DNA of 64,000 nt from positions 124,001-188,000 of the forward strand of contig NZ_JALPKO010000005.1 of assembly GCF_023195885.1 (NCBI RefSeq), given 5' to 3'. Shown in pieces: positions 18,565 through 29,431 of the stretch (the stretch's first letter is position 1; the number at the start of each line of letters is the position of its first letter). Both the position numbers and the translations under genes were made by a program. The notes under the pieces were generated by a model. That model saw only the letters and a list, made by a program, of their open reading frames with translations. It was not told the DNA's origin and did no database searches. Origin of the DNA: Methylonatrum kenyense (GTDB taxonomy: Bacteria; Pseudomonadota; Gammaproteobacteria; Nitrococcales; Aquisalimonadaceae).

Positions 18565-18687
18565 GCGTCCGAGACCGGTTTTGGTCATCTGGCAAGGCGC
18601 GGTGCCTGTCCGGCGGCATTTGGCACGCCCCTGGCGGTGAGGGGGAGCCGCATCCCGACGCAGGCCTTCGCAGCGATTCGTGGTCCG

Positions 18688-19413
18688 TCAAAGGCGAAAG
18701 GTTTCACCAAGGTAGACGTCCCGCACTTTCTGGTTGGCCAGTATCGTGGGCGCGTCGCCTTCGGCGATGATGCGTCCTTCGCCGAGGATGTAAGCGCGGC
18801 CGCAAATGCCCAGGGTCTCCCGGACATTGTGGTCGGTGATCAGGACGCCGATGCCCCGCTCCGCGAGGTGGCGAATGATGTCCTGGATGTCGCCAATCGA
18901 GATCGGGTCGACACCGGCGAAGGGTTCATCCAGCAGGATGAAACGCGGGTCGGCCGCCAGCGCTCGGGCGATCTCCACGCGCCGCCGTTCACCGCCGGAG
19001 AGGCTGATCCCGACCTGGTCCTGCAGGTGGGCGACGTTGAATTCCTCCAGCAGTTCCAGTGCCCGGTCCCGACGTCGTCTTGCATCGAGTTCCGGTCGTG
19101 TCTCGAGGATTGCCAGCAGATTGTCCATCACGCTGAGTTTGCGGAATATCGAGGCTTCCTGCGGCAGGTAACCGACTCCACGGCGCGCCCGGGTGTGGAT
19201 CGCCAGCCCGGTGATGTCCTGGTCATCCAGCAGGATCTCACCGCCATCCACGGGCACCAGGCCGACAATCATGTAGAAGCAGGTGGTCTTGCCTGCACCG
19301 TTCGGACCCAGCAGGCCGACGACTTCACCGCTGCTGACGTGCAAAGAGGCATTTTCCACCACGCGGCGTCGGCGGTAGGCCTTGCTGATGTCGACGACGC
19401 GGAGGGTACTCAT
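18688..19413 (-). CDS. lptB: LPS export ABC transporter ATPase
   Basis: 241 residues. LptB powers extraction of lipopolysaccharide from the inner membrane with LptF and LptG. Walker A GPNGAGKT is at 36-43, the ABC signature LSGGERRR at 138-145 and Walker B ILLDEP near 159-164; the C-terminus ends [10 protein letters not shown] as in other LptB proteins. It overlaps lptA by 4 nt and completes the kdsD-kdsC-lptC-lptA-lptB operon. lptF and lptG are not in the window. Confidence 0.97.
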   Translation of the reverse strand: MSTLRVVDISKAYRRRRVVENASLHVSSGEVVGLLGPNGAGKTTCFYMIVGLVPVDGGEILLDDQDITGLAIHTRARRGVGYLPQEASIFRKLSVMDNLLAILETRPELDARRRRDRALELLEEFNVAHLQDQVGISLSGGERRRVEIARALAADPRFILLDEPFAGVDPISIGDIQDIIRHLAERGIGVLITDHNVRETLGICGRAYILGEGRIIAEGDAPTILANQKVRDVYLGETFRL

Positions 19414-19955
19414 TCGTCGCCGTTGTCGTCCTCGGGGAAGAAGGTGATCCGGGTCCGCTCCCGACTGTCCTTGCCGCGCGCCTTGGCGATCTCGGTCTCC
19501 AGATCGTATTCCACGGTTTCGCCGGTCACCGTGTTGCGTCCCTGGGTGACGGTGCCGCCCTCGAACAGCATGACCCGCTCTGGTCCCTGCGCATGGTATT
19601 CCATGCGCGGCGCCTCGCCTTTCAGCAACTCGCCTTCCTCTGCGGGGCGTTCGATCCAGACTGCGGGCCGCCCCTCAACCACGATCCGCCGGACCTGGCG
19701 GTTCTCGGTGGTGTAGACGGTCATCTTGTCCCCGGTCACCCGCCTGACGCCCTGGGTCATGACAACATCGCCGGTGTAGACACTGGTGCCGGTCGTGTTG
19801 TCCAGCTCGGCGGTGTCCGAATCGAGATAGATGGGCTGCCTGCTCTGGTCGGCCGTGGCAACCGAACCCAGCGTCAGCATTGCCAGCAGCAGGGCGGCGC
19901 CGACGGCGGGTCGCCGAAATGGCGATCGGTTCTGGTTACTCGGATTCCGGCGCAT
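19410..19955 (-). CDS. lptA: LPS transport periplasmic protein LptA
   Basis: 181 residues with an N-terminal signal peptide ([24 protein letters not shown]). LptA forms the beta-jellyroll bridge that carries LPS across the periplasm between LptC and LptD. The OstA-type strand pattern begins [26 protein letters not shown] near residue 45. The start lies inside the end of lptC (20-nt overlap), and the end overlaps lptB by 4 nt. The tail EDDNGDE is acidic. Confidence 0.92.
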   Translation of the reverse strand: MRRNPSNQNRSPFRRPAVGAALLLAMLTLGSVATADQSRQPIYLDSDTAELDNTTGTSVYTGDVVMTQGVRRVTGDKMTVYTTENRQVRRIVVEGRPAVWIERPAEEGELLKGEAPRMEYHAQGPERVMLFEGGTVTQGRNTVTGETVEYDLETEIAKARGKDSRERTRITFFPEDDNGDE

Positions 19956-20541
19956 AGCGGGATCTCACTTCGGATAGCAGGTTGATACGGTTGACCGCCA
20001 GCGCGCCTCGTGCACCCACCCCATCGACGACCGCGCCGCGGGTCCGGTACGTTGCCGGCTTCTGGGTCTGTACCAGGCGCTCCTGCGGATAGAGCCAGGC
20101 TTCCGTGGTTTCAAGCTCCGCCCAGTCATTGTCTTCACCGGCTTCGCGGCTGGCCAGCACATCGCCTTCCAGCACGGCTTCGGTGAGCGCCGACCAGGCG
20201 CGGCCCGAATCCGACCTCAGCCGCCATGGCTCACCGCGCTCCACATGGTAGAGCATGTCCGGAGAGTCGATGGTCCAGAGGTCCTCATCAATAAAATGTA
20301 CCATGCGCGGGCCGCGCAATTCCCAGGCGGGTTCGCCGGTCTCGTCCAGTGAAATGCTGTGGAAGTCCTCGATGAAATAGTCAGGCTGGCGCTCCGTTTC
20401 CTCCTCGCGGGTCACGTCGGTTGGCGCGGTTGGCCGCATCTGCTCATCCAGCACCAGCCAGCCGACCACCACCAGCAACACGCCCACCACCCATGGAAAC
20501 AGGCGGCGCTGCGGTGATCGCAGGGTCGGCTTTTCAGGCAT
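19936..20541 (-). CDS. lptC: LPS export protein LptC
   Basis: 201 residues. LptC is a bitopic inner-membrane protein that receives LPS from LptBFG and passes it to LptA. One membrane helix lies at about residues 14-32 (FPWVVGVLLVVVGWLVLDE), followed by a periplasmic jellyroll domain containing DYFIEDFHSISLDETGEPAWELRG. It overlaps kdsC by 8 nt upstream and lptA by 20 nt downstream, consistent with translational coupling. Confidence 0.92.
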   Translation of the reverse strand: MPEKPTLRSPQRRLFPWVVGVLLVVVGWLVLDEQMRPTAPTDVTREEETERQPDYFIEDFHSISLDETGEPAWELRGPRMVHFIDEDLWTIDSPDMLYHVERGEPWRLRSDSGRAWSALTEAVLEGDVLASREAGEDNDWAELETTEAWLYPQERLVQTQKPATYRTRGAVVDGVGARGALAVNRINLLSEVRSRYAPESE

Positions 20542-21097
20542 CCGCGTAACTCCGGACTACAGCATCCAGTCGACCGCGGCCGGCCAGCAGCAGTTCACAG
20601 ATTTCGCGCACGGCACCCTGGCCCCCGCGGCGTTCGGTACACCAGTGACAATATTGGCGCAGGGCAGGGTGCCCGTTCGGGACCGTGATCGCCAGTCCTG
20701 CCCGGCGTAGCACCGGCAGGTCGATCAGGTCGTCACCCGCATAGGCCGCCTGCTCGGCCGTGATATCGAGTTTTCGGAGCAGTCCCTGCCAGGCTTCGGC
20801 CTTGTCATGACGCCCCAGCAGCAGATGGGTGACGCCAAGCTCGCCGGCCCGTTGTCGTAGCGGCGCCGAGTCGCGGGCACTGAGGAAAGCGACGGCTATC
20901 TGCTCGCGTTTCAGCAGCGTCATACCCAGCCCGTCCAGGCTGTTGAACGCCTTGACCGCCTCCCCGGTCTCGCCATACCAGAGGGTGCCGTCGGTCAGTA
21001 CGCCGTCCACGTCCAGGACCAGCAGCTGGATACGTCCGGCCCGCCGCAGCAGGGTCTCGTCGGGTAGCGGCACCAGGCTCGATTGCGGATCAGCCAT
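20534..21097 (-). CDS. kdsC: 3-deoxy-D-manno-octulosonate 8-phosphate phosphatase
   Basis: 187 residues of the HAD superfamily type C0. KdsC removes phosphate from Kdo-8-phosphate to give Kdo for the LPS inner core. The nucleophile motif LLVLDVDGVLTDG begins near residue 25 (Asp29 and Asp31), and the metal-binding YAGDDLIDLPVLRRAG is in the C-terminal half. Its ATG overlaps the kdsD stop by 1 nt (TAATG), so the two consecutive Kdo genes are coupled. Confidence 0.95.
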   Translation of the reverse strand: MADPQSSLVPLPDETLLRRAGRIQLLVLDVDGVLTDGTLWYGETGEAVKAFNSLDGLGMTLLKREQIAVAFLSARDSAPLRQRAGELGVTHLLLGRHDKAEAWQGLLRKLDITAEQAAYAGDDLIDLPVLRRAGLAITVPNGHPALRQYCHWCTERRGGQGAVREICELLLAGRGRLDAVVRSYADA

Positions 21098-22107
21098 TAC
21101 ACCACCCCGGCGCGCAGCAGGTCGTGCATGTTCAGCGCGCCGACCACGCGGTCCTTGTCGTCGGTGACCACCAGGGCGTTGATCTTGTGAGTTTCCATGA
21201 GCCGCAGTGCCTCGGCGGCCAAGGCGCCTCGGCGTATGGTGCGCGGGCCGGTGGTCATCAGTTCACTGACCCGTGCCTCGTGCACGTCAATACCCTGGTC
21301 CAGGCTGCGGCGCAGGTCACCGTCAGTAAAGATGCCGGCGAGACGGTCGTCGTCATCCACGACCGCGGTCATGCCCAGGCCCTTCCGGCTCATTTCCACC
21401 AGCGCATCCCGCAGCGGGGCTCCGGAGGCGACACGAGGAATTCGCTCGCCGGTATGCATCAGATCGTCAATCAGCAACAGCAGGCGCCGGCCAAGCCGTC
21501 CGCCCGGATGCGAGCGGGCGAAGTCCTCGGCGGTGAAGCCCCGGGCCTCGAGCAATGCAATGGCGATCGCGTCGCCCATGGCCAGGGCGGCGGTAGTGCT
21601 GGCCGTTGGCGCCAGATTCAGCGGGCAGGCTTCCTGCGGTACGCTGACATCGATATTGAAAGTGGCCGCCCCGGCCAGCGTCGAACGCGGATTGCCGGTC
21701 AAGGTGATCAGCGGAATCCCGAGACGCTTGATCAACGGCAGTATCGTGACCAGTTCACCGGTTTCTCCGGAGTTGCTCAATACCAGTGCCGCGTCATCGC
21801 GGGTGAGCATGCCGAGGTCGCCGTGGCTGGCCTCGCCGGGATGCACGAAAAAGGCTGGTGAGCCGGTGCTGGCAAGGGTGGCGGCGATCTTGCCGCCGAT
21901 ATGCCCGGATTTACCCATGCCGAGTACCACGATGCGACCGCGACAGGTCAGCAGGTGGTGGCAGGCGCGGGCAAAGTCGTGATCCAGGCGCGCGATGAGT
22001 CCGCGCACCGCGTCGGCTTCCAGTTCGAGCACACTGCGCGCCAGTTCCAGCATGCAGCTGTCGTCGATCGGGGGTGGTCCGCGGTCGGTTCGGTTTACAT
22101 CGCTCAA
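21097..22107 (-). CDS. kdsD: D-arabinose 5-phosphate isomerase
   Basis: 336 residues. KdsD converts ribulose-5-phosphate to arabinose-5-phosphate, the first step toward Kdo. A SIS isomerase domain spans about residues 40-180 (GMGKSGHIGGKIAATLASTG and the LSNSGETGEL sugar-phosphate motif), followed by two CBS domains (about 210-265 and 275-336). It is first in the minus-strand LPS operon. The 191-bp gap to divergent mlaF carries candidate promoters for both. Confidence 0.95.
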   Translation of the reverse strand: MSDVNRTDRGPPPIDDSCMLELARSVLELEADAVRGLIARLDHDFARACHHLLTCRGRIVVLGMGKSGHIGGKIAATLASTGSPAFFVHPGEASHGDLGMLTRDDAALVLSNSGETGELVTILPLIKRLGIPLITLTGNPRSTLAGAATFNIDVSVPQEACPLNLAPTASTTAALAMGDAIAIALLEARGFTAEDFARSHPGGRLGRRLLLLIDDLMHTGERIPRVASGAPLRDALVEMSRKGLGMTAVVDDDDRLAGIFTDGDLRRSLDQGIDVHEARVSELMTTGPRTIRRGALAAEALRLMETHKINALVVTDDKDRVVGALNMHDLLRAGVV

Positions 22108-22135
22108 GATCTGCTCCGGAATTCCTGCGGTCTGC

Positions 22136-22149
22136 GCGGATCATAGCAG
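22136..22149 (-). promoter_or_regulatory. Putative extended -10 promoter of kdsD operon
   Basis: Read on the - strand, this stretch is CTGCTATGATCCGC, giving an extended -10 element (TGC before TATGAT) 33 bp upstream of the kdsD ATG. No good -35 is visible at 16-18 bp, as is common with extended -10 promoters. The same 14 bases occur at the rnpB promoter. Confidence 0.5.
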
Positions 22150-22228
22150 GCGAACAGATCCGCGTTTCCCACCGAAATTGCGCTGCGCGACTCCCGGCGT
22201 TGTCGAAAAATCTCCGCCAGCCCTTGAT

Positions 22229-22257
22229 TTGACTCGTTTCTGCCCTTCACAGATACT
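22229..22257 (+). promoter_or_regulatory. Putative sigma-70 promoter of the mla operon
   Basis: TTGACT (22229-22234) and GATACT (22252-22257) are separated by exactly 17 bp, about 42 bp before the mlaF ATG. This is a good vegetative promoter match in an otherwise GC-rich region. It would drive mlaF through ibaG. Confidence 0.6.
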
Positions 22258-22298
22258 CGACCGCCATTCTCCGACTGCGCGCTCGATCACGGAAACCC

Positions 22299-23120
22299 AT
22301 GGCCGCCTCAGACTCTGCCGACGATTGCATCGTCGATATCCGCAATCTGCATTTCTCGCGCGGCCGCAACGTGATTTTCGACGGAGTCGACATCCGCATT
22401 CCCCGCGGTTCGGTTACCGCGATCATGGGTCCGAGTGGTACCGGCAAGACAACCTTGCTGCGTTTGATCGGCGGCCAGTTGCGTCCGGATGCGGGAGAGG
22501 TCCGCGTTGGCGATGAAACGGTGCATCAGTTGCGGCACCGGCAGCTTTACCGGCTGCGCAGGCGGATGGGGCTGCTTTTCCAGAGCGGTGCCCTGTTCAC
22601 GCACCTCAATGTGTTCGAGAACGTGGCTTTCCCGCTGCGTGAGCACACCGATCTGCCTGAGCCACTGATCCGTGATCTGGTGTTGATGAAACTGCAGGCC
22701 GTTGGCCTGCGGGGCGCCCGTGATTTGATGCCGGCGGAGCTGTCCGGCGGTATGGCGCGGCGTGTGGCACTTGCCCGTGCGATTGCCCTGGATCCGGCCA
22801 TCATCATGTATGACGAACCGTTCGCGGGGCAGGATCCGATCTCCATGGGCGCGCTGGTGACGCTGATCCGGACCCTGAATGACGCCCTCGGGCTGACCAG
22901 CGTCATCGTCTCCCATGACGTTGCCGAGACTGCCCGAATCGCCGACTTGATCTACGTGATCTCCCAGGGACGGGTGGTGGAGTCGGGCAGCCCCGAGCAG
23001 CTGATGGCGTCGGAGTCCGAATGGGTCCGCCAGTTCATGCACGGGCTGCCGGATGGGCCGGTACCGTTCCATTATCCGGCAGACTCGCTGGCCGACGATT
23101 TGCTGGACACCCGGCGATGA
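22299..23120 (+). CDS. mlaF: Phospholipid transport ABC ATPase MlaF
   Basis: 273 residues. MlaF is the ATPase of the MlaFEDB complex, which moves glycerophospholipids between inner membrane and periplasmic carriers to keep the outer leaflet free of phospholipid. Walker A GPSGTGKT is at 44-51, signature LSGGMARR at 148-155 and Walker [14 protein letters not shown] near 168-180. It is first in the operon, behind a good promoter, and overlaps mlaE by 4 nt (ATGA). It diverges from kdsD. Confidence 0.96.
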   Translation: MAASDSADDCIVDIRNLHFSRGRNVIFDGVDIRIPRGSVTAIMGPSGTGKTTLLRLIGGQLRPDAGEVRVGDETVHQLRHRQLYRLRRRMGLLFQSGALFTHLNVFENVAFPLREHTDLPEPLIRDLVLMKLQAVGLRGARDLMPAELSGGMARRVALARAIALDPAIIMYDEPFAGQDPISMGALVTLIRTLNDALGLTSVIVSHDVAETARIADLIYVISQGRVVESGSPEQLMASESEWVRQFMHGLPDGPVPFHYPADSLADDLLDTRR

Positions 23121-23893
23121 CGGATTTCTTCTCGCGCATCGGCCGCTCGACGCTGGGCGTGCTCGCCCGTATCGGTCGCGGCTGCCTGTTCCTCTGGCAT
23201 GCCCTGGTTGGGCTTCCCGGGCTGATTCTGCGCCCGGGGCTGGTGGTCGCGCAGATCTATTCGATCGGGGTGCTGTCGCTGATCATTATCGTCGTCTCGG
23301 GCACCTTTGTTGGCGCGGTGCTTGCGTTGCAGGGCTACAACACCCTGGTCAACTTTGGTGCCCAGGACTCGCTTGGTGTGCTGGTGGCGTTGTCGCTGCT
23401 GCGCGAACTCGGACCAGTGGTCACGGCGCTGCTTTTTGCAGGACGCGCCGGTTCGGCGCTGACCGCCGAGATCGGCCTGATGAAAACCACCGAGCAGTTG
23501 TCCAGCATGGAGATGATGGCGGTGGATCCGATGCGGCGTGTGATTGCGCCACGCCTGCTGGCGGGGTTCATCTCCATGCCCCTGCTGGCAGCGATCTTCA
23601 GTTTTCTCGGCATCATGGGGGCCTATGTGGTCGGTGTTGGCGCCCTGGGGCTGGATGAAGGGCCGTTCTGGGGGCAGATGCAATCCGCCGTGGATTTCCG
23701 CGACGACGTGATGAACGGCGTGATCAAGAGCCTGGTGTTCGGCTTTGTCGCGAGCTGGATTGCGGTTTACGAAGGCTATGATGCGGAACCCACGGCGGAA
23801 GGCGTGAGCCGCGCCACGACACGCACCGTGGTACACACTTCACTGGCAGTGCTGGGACTGGACTTTGTCCTCACCGCGCTGATGTTCGGCTGA
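23117..23893 (+). CDS. mlaE: Phospholipid transport permease MlaE
   Basis: 258 residues from the ATG overlapping the mlaF stop; longer readings lie inside mlaF. MlaE is the integral permease of the Mla complex. Several membrane helices are visible, including [20 protein letters not shown] and the [26 protein letters not shown] region conserved in MlaE/TGD1 proteins, with helices near 155-180 and 240-258. A 13-nt gap precedes mlaD. Confidence 0.95.
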   Translation: MTDFFSRIGRSTLGVLARIGRGCLFLWHALVGLPGLILRPGLVVAQIYSIGVLSLIIIVVSGTFVGAVLALQGYNTLVNFGAQDSLGVLVALSLLRELGPVVTALLFAGRAGSALTAEIGLMKTTEQLSSMEMMAVDPMRRVIAPRLLAGFISMPLLAAIFSFLGIMGAYVVGVGALGLDEGPFWGQMQSAVDFRDDVMNGVIKSLVFGFVASWIAVYEGYDAEPTAEGVSRATTRTVVHTSLAVLGLDFVLTALMFG

Positions 23894-23906
23894 GTCGGGG
23901 TAGCAC

Positions 23907-24380
23907 ATGAACATGGCACGTAGCGTCGAAATCTGGGTCGGGCTGTTTGTCGCGGCCGGTTTTGCGGCCCTGCTGGGACTGGCCATGCAGGTCAGCAATA
24001 TCCCGCTGTTTCAGACCGTGGACGGTTACGATGTGCACCTGCGCTTCAATAACATCGGTGGCTTGCGCGAACGTGCGCCGGTGACGATGTCCGGGGTCCA
24101 GGTCGGCCGGGTCAAGTCCATCGAGCTGGATCCGCGTAGCTTCGACGCGGTGGTCACGGTGACCATCCGACGCGATTTCAACGAGATTCCGGAAGACACG
24201 GGCGCCTCGATCTATACCTCGGGGTTGCTGGGTGAACAGTACATTGCGTTGGACCCGGGCGGGCTTGATTTCTACCTTGAGGACGGCGACGAAATCACGC
24301 TGACCCAGTCGGCGCTGGTGCTGGAACGACTGATCGGACGTTTCCTGACCAGCATGGGTGATGGCGGCGATGACGACTGA
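23907..24380 (+). CDS. mlaD: MCE-domain phospholipid-binding protein MlaD
   Basis: 157 residues. MlaD anchors in the inner membrane through one N-terminal helix (about 9-30) and forms a hexameric ring with an MCE domain at about 40-118, seen in VDGYDVHLRFNNIGGLRERAPVTMSGVQVG. The C-terminal helix region ends VLERLIGRFLTSMG. In Pseudomonas and E. coli the next gene is mlaC. Here the mlaD stop lies inside the next gene, mlaB, leaving no place for it. Confidence 0.93.
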   Translation: MNMARSVEIWVGLFVAAGFAALLGLAMQVSNIPLFQTVDGYDVHLRFNNIGGLRERAPVTMSGVQVGRVKSIELDPRSFDAVVTVTIRRDFNEIPEDTGASIYTSGLLGEQYIALDPGGLDFYLEDGDEITLTQSALVLERLIGRFLTSMGDGGDDD

Positions 24381-24713
24381 GGGCACGGGAGAGCTGGTCC
24401 GGGTGGACGGCCAGGGCTACGCGCTGCGCGGTGAGCTGGGGTTTCAGTCGGTAACAGCCCTCTGGCGACAGGCCGAACGGGACGTGGATTTTTCGGCTGC
24501 CACCGCGCTTGACCTGCAGGCGGTGCAGCGGTCGGATAGTGCCGGCGTTGCCTTTCTGCTGGCCTGGGTTCGGCGTGCCCGGCAGCAGGGCGGAGCAGTG
24601 ACGTTCACGCGCGTGCCGGAGCAGATCCGGGCCATCGCGGGGACCTGCGGTGTGCGAGAGATCCTGGCACTTGATGTGCCGGCAGCCGATTCGGAACAAC
24701 AGGAGTTGCAAGC

Positions 24714-24717
<4 letters not shown>
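24361..24717 (+). CDS. mlaB: STAS-domain protein MlaB
   Basis: 118 residues from the chosen ATG; GTG 24358 and ATG 24370 are other possible starts, since no clear Shine-Dalgarno decides. The STAS fold is shown by DLQAVQRSDSAGVAFLLAWVRRARQQG near residues 50-76, with the conserved serine before AG. MlaB binds MlaF and is needed for ATPase assembly. It overlaps mlaD by about 20 nt and ibaG by 4 nt. Confidence 0.9.
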
Positions 24718-26328
<1,611 letters not shown>

Positions 26329-26347
26329 GAGGCGGGAATGCAAACCG

Positions 26348-26983
26348 ATGACTGAACACCTGATCATCGCCCTGTCCAAGGGGCGGATTCTGGAGGATAC
26401 GCTGCCGCTGCTGGCCGCCGCCGGCATCGAGCCGGTGGACGATCCGGCGCGCAGCCGCAAGCTGGTGCTCGACACCACGGACCCCGGGGTCAAGCTGGTG
26501 GTGCTGCGGGCCACGGATGTGCCGACCTACGTGCAGTACGGTGCCGCGGACCTGGGAGTCTCCGGCAAGGACGTGCTGATGGAACACGGCGGTGACGACC
26601 TGTATGAACCGCTGGACCTGGGCATCGCCCGTTGCCGGCTGATGGTGGCCGGCTTCCCGGACGCCCATCGGCGGCCGGGCACGCTGCGGGTAGCGACCAA
26701 GTTCGTCAACATTACCCGGCGTTATTTTGCCGAGCAGGGGCGCCAGGTGGAAACCATCAAGCTGTACGGCTCGATGGAACTGGCGCCGATCGCCGGTTTG
26801 GCGGATTTGATCGTGGACCTGGTCGACACCGGACGTACGCTGGAGGCGAATGGACTGGTGCCGCTGGAACATATTGCGGACATCAGCTCGCGTATGGTGG
26901 TCAACCGGGCGTCGATGAAGCTTAAACACAAGCCGATCAAGGCGTTCCTGGAAAAACTGGAACAACGCCTTGGTGCGGCCTGA
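26348..26983 (+). CDS. hisG: ATP phosphoribosyltransferase, short form
   Basis: 211 residues from the ATG 19 nt after murA; earlier in-frame starts lie inside murA. HisG condenses ATP with PRPP in the first step of histidine synthesis. This is the short form: it has the catalytic two-domain part (starting [15 protein letters not shown]) but no C-terminal histidine-sensing domain. In the family this form works only with the HisZ regulatory subunit, which is not in the window. Confidence 0.95.
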   Translation: MTEHLIIALSKGRILEDTLPLLAAAGIEPVDDPARSRKLVLDTTDPGVKLVVLRATDVPTYVQYGAADLGVSGKDVLMEHGGDDLYEPLDLGIARCRLMVAGFPDAHRRPGTLRVATKFVNITRRYFAEQGRQVETIKLYGSMELAPIAGLADLIVDLVDTGRTLEANGLVPLEHIADISSRMVVNRASMKLKHKPIKAFLEKLEQRLGAA

Positions 26984-27001
26984 GTCAGCGAGGGACACAG
27001 C

Positions 27002-28318
27002 ATGGTGGATATCACCCGACTGAGCACAACGCAGCCCGATTTCTGGGATGCCCTGCGTCGCCTCACGGATTGGGATGACGCCCATGAACACCGGGTTGAG
27101 GGCGTGGTGCGCGATATTCTCAAGGCGGTGCGGCGGGAGGGTGATGCCGCAGTGCTTCGTTATACGGAAAAGTTCGATCGCTTGAAGGCGGGCAGCGTCG
27201 CGGAACTGGAGTTGCCGGTGGAACACCTGCGTGCGGCGTTCGAGGAATTGCCGGCGGAGCAACGGGAGGCACTGGAATTCGCTGCCCGGCGCATCACCGC
27301 TTATGCCGAACGGCAGAAAATCGAGGATTTCCGCTACGACGACGGCCACGGCACCGTGCTGGGCCAGAAGGTCACGCCGCTGGATCGGGTTGGCCTGTAT
27401 GTGCCCGGGGGCAAGGCGGCCTATCCGTCGTCGGTGCTGATGAACGCGCTGCCGGCCAAGGTGGCCGGCGTCGAGGACATTGTCATGGTGGTGCCGGCTC
27501 CCGACGGCAAGCTGGAGCCGATGGTGCTGGCCGCCGCCTGGCTGGCCGGCGTCAACCGGGTGTTCATGATCGGTGGCGCACAGGCCGTGGCGGCGCTGGC
27601 CTATGGCACCGAGACGGTGCCGGCGGTGGACAAGATCGTCGGCCCCGGCAATGCCTTTGTTGCCGAAGCAAAGCGGCGGGTGTTCGGCACCGTCGGCATC
27701 GACATGATCGCCGGGCCTTCGGAAATCCTCGTGGTCTGTGACGGTCAGACCGACCCCGAATGGATCGCGATGGACCTGTTCTCCCAGGCCGAGCACGACG
27801 AGGATGCCCAGGCCATCCTGGTCTGCCCCGAGTCCCGCTATCTGGACGAGGTGCAGCAGGCGATCGAACGCATGCTGCCGGGCATGGAGCGATCCGACAT
27901 CATCCGGGCCTCCCTCGCCGGCCGCGGTGCGCTGATCTGCGTGCGTGACCTGGTGGAGGCCGAACAGGTGGTCAACTTCGTGGCCCCGGAGCATCTGGAG
28001 CTGTCTGTGGCGCAGCCGGAACGGATGGCAGAACGCATTCGCCATGCCGGCGCGATTTTCCTGGGGCGGCATACGGCCGAGGTCCTGGGCGACTACTGTG
28101 CCGGTCCGGATCATGTGTTGCCGACCTCGCGCACGGCGCGGTTTGCCTCGCCGCTCGGGGTCTACGACTTCCAGAAGCGTAGCAGCCTGATTCATTGCAC
28201 CTCCGCGGGCGCCGCCTACCTCGGTGGGCCTGCCGCCGTACTAGCCCGGGCCGAGGGGCTGGATGCCCATGCGGGCTCCGCCGACTACCGCGTGGAGGCG
28301 GCGGATGCCGAGCACTGA
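27002..28318 (+). CDS. hisD: Histidinol dehydrogenase
   Basis: 438 residues. HisD oxidises histidinol to histidine in two NAD-dependent steps at a zinc site. The catalytic Glu-His pair is in [12 protein letters not shown], and the signature [18 protein letters not shown] and GPSEILV motifs are present in the central region. It starts 18 nt after hisG, and its last 14 nt overlap hisC. Confidence 0.97.
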   Translation: MVDITRLSTTQPDFWDALRRLTDWDDAHEHRVEGVVRDILKAVRREGDAAVLRYTEKFDRLKAGSVAELELPVEHLRAAFEELPAEQREALEFAARRITAYAERQKIEDFRYDDGHGTVLGQKVTPLDRVGLYVPGGKAAYPSSVLMNALPAKVAGVEDIVMVVPAPDGKLEPMVLAAAWLAGVNRVFMIGGAQAVAALAYGTETVPAVDKIVGPGNAFVAEAKRRVFGTVGIDMIAGPSEILVVCDGQTDPEWIAMDLFSQAEHDEDAQAILVCPESRYLDEVQQAIERMLPGMERSDIIRASLAGRGALICVRDLVEAEQVVNFVAPEHLELSVAQPERMAERIRHAGAIFLGRHTAEVLGDYCAGPDHVLPTSRTARFASPLGVYDFQKRSSLIHCTSAGAAYLGGPAAVLARAEGLDAHAGSADYRVEAADAEH

Positions 28319-29405
28319 GGCGGATGCGCTGATCCGTGCACTGGTCCGTCCGGCGGTGCAGGAGATGCGTGCCTACCATGTGCCCCCGGCACGTGGCCTG
28401 ATCAAGCTCGACGCGATGGAGAACCCGTACAGCTGGCCACAGGCAGTGCGGGAACAGTGGCTTGGTGCCCTGCGCGATGCCGAGATCAATCGCTATCCGG
28501 ATCCGCAGGCCGCGGATCTGAAGGCCGCGCTGCGGCGCAGTCAGGCCATCCCCGATGCGGCAGATCTGCTGCTGGGCAACGGTTCCGATGAGCTGATTCA
28601 GTTGCTGGGCATGGCCCTTGGCGGCGAGTCCCGTACCGTGCTCAGCCCGGGGCCGGGCTTCGCCATGTACCGGCTGATCGCCGGCTTCACCGGCATGGAG
28701 TTTGTCGAGGTTCCGCTACGGGGCGAGGATTTCGCGCTGGACATGCCGGCAATGCGAAGGGCAATTGCCGAGTGTCGGCCGGCAATCATCTATCTGGCCT
28801 ATCCGAACAATCCGACCGGCAATGCCTTCGATGCGGAGCAGGTCAGGGAAATCCTCGATCTGGCTCCCGGCGTCGTGGTACTGGATGAGGCCTACCATGC
28901 ATTCTGCGGCGAGAGCTTTATCGACCTGGTGCCCGACCGGCCGCAACTGCTGGTGATGCGGACCTTGTCGAAGATGGGGCTGGCCGGCCTGAGGCTCGGC
29001 TTCCTGGTGGCGCAGCCGGCCTGGATCCGGGAACTGGAAAAGTGCCGCTTGCCCTACAACATCAATACGCTGACACAGCGCAGCACCTTGTTCGCGCTGG
29101 AGCACGAGACCTTGCTGGAGGAGCAGACGGCGCGTATCCGTGCCGACCGGGAGTTGCTGCTGGAGCAACTGCAACGGCTGCCGGCGGTCGTCAAGGCCTG
29201 GCCCAGCCGTGCCAATTTCATCACCTTCCGCAGCCGCAGTGGATCGGCCGCGACGATTCATGCCCGGCTGCGTGAGTCCGGCATCCTGATCAAGTGCCTG
29301 GATGGCAGTCATCCCCTGCTGCACGACTGCCTGCGCGTGACCGTGGGCAGCACCGGGGAAAACCGGGCCTTCGTCGACGCGCTGGCCGCGGTAGGCGAAG
29401 GCTGA
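28305..29405 (+). CDS. hisC: Histidinol-phosphate aminotransferase
   Basis: 366 residues from the ATG within the last codons of hisD. HisC transaminates imidazole acetol phosphate with glutamate. The PLP-binding lysine is Lys223 in [15 protein letters not shown], with the cofactor aspartate and tyrosine in [10 protein letters not shown] and the YPNNPTGN loop near 166-173. The murA-hisG-hisD-hisC order matches Pseudomonas. It is convergent with the next protease gene across 26 bp. Confidence 0.96.
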   Translation: MPSTEADALIRALVRPAVQEMRAYHVPPARGLIKLDAMENPYSWPQAVREQWLGALRDAEINRYPDPQAADLKAALRRSQAIPDAADLLLGNGSDELIQLLGMALGGESRTVLSPGPGFAMYRLIAGFTGMEFVEVPLRGEDFALDMPAMRRAIAECRPAIIYLAYPNNPTGNAFDAEQVREILDLAPGVVVLDEAYHAFCGESFIDLVPDRPQLLVMRTLSKMGLAGLRLGFLVAQPAWIRELEKCRLPYNINTLTQRSTLFALEHETLLEEQTARIRADRELLLEQLQRLPAVVKAWPSRANFITFRSRSGSAATIHARLRESGILIKCLDGSHPLLHDCLRVTVGSTGENRAFVDALAAVGEG

Positions 29406-29431
29406 GGCAAACGCCGGCTTGCGCTGGCCTG

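Larger units (their letters stand above)
18369..18687. other. 319-bp intergenic region between lptB and rpoN
   Basis: No gene is supported here. It holds a short palindrome CATAGC-TT-GCTATG (18473-18486), AT-rich compared with its surroundings, about 105 bp before the rpoN start, and one copy of a 30-bp dispersed repeat at 18535-18564. The palindrome may be part of an rpoN promoter or operator. The stretch between the repeat and the lptB stop has no resemblance to a gene that I recognise and could be the relic of a small mobile element. Confidence 0.6.

Noticed and set aside
18621-18637. A sigma-54-like TGGCACG element near rpoN
   Set aside because: It points toward the 3' end of lptB rather than toward rpoN, and the -12 part does not match TTGC.
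24340-24400. A hidden or frameshifted mlaC remnant between mlaD and mlaB
   Set aside because: mlaD and mlaB overlap and are both intact, so there is no DNA for even a short remnant.
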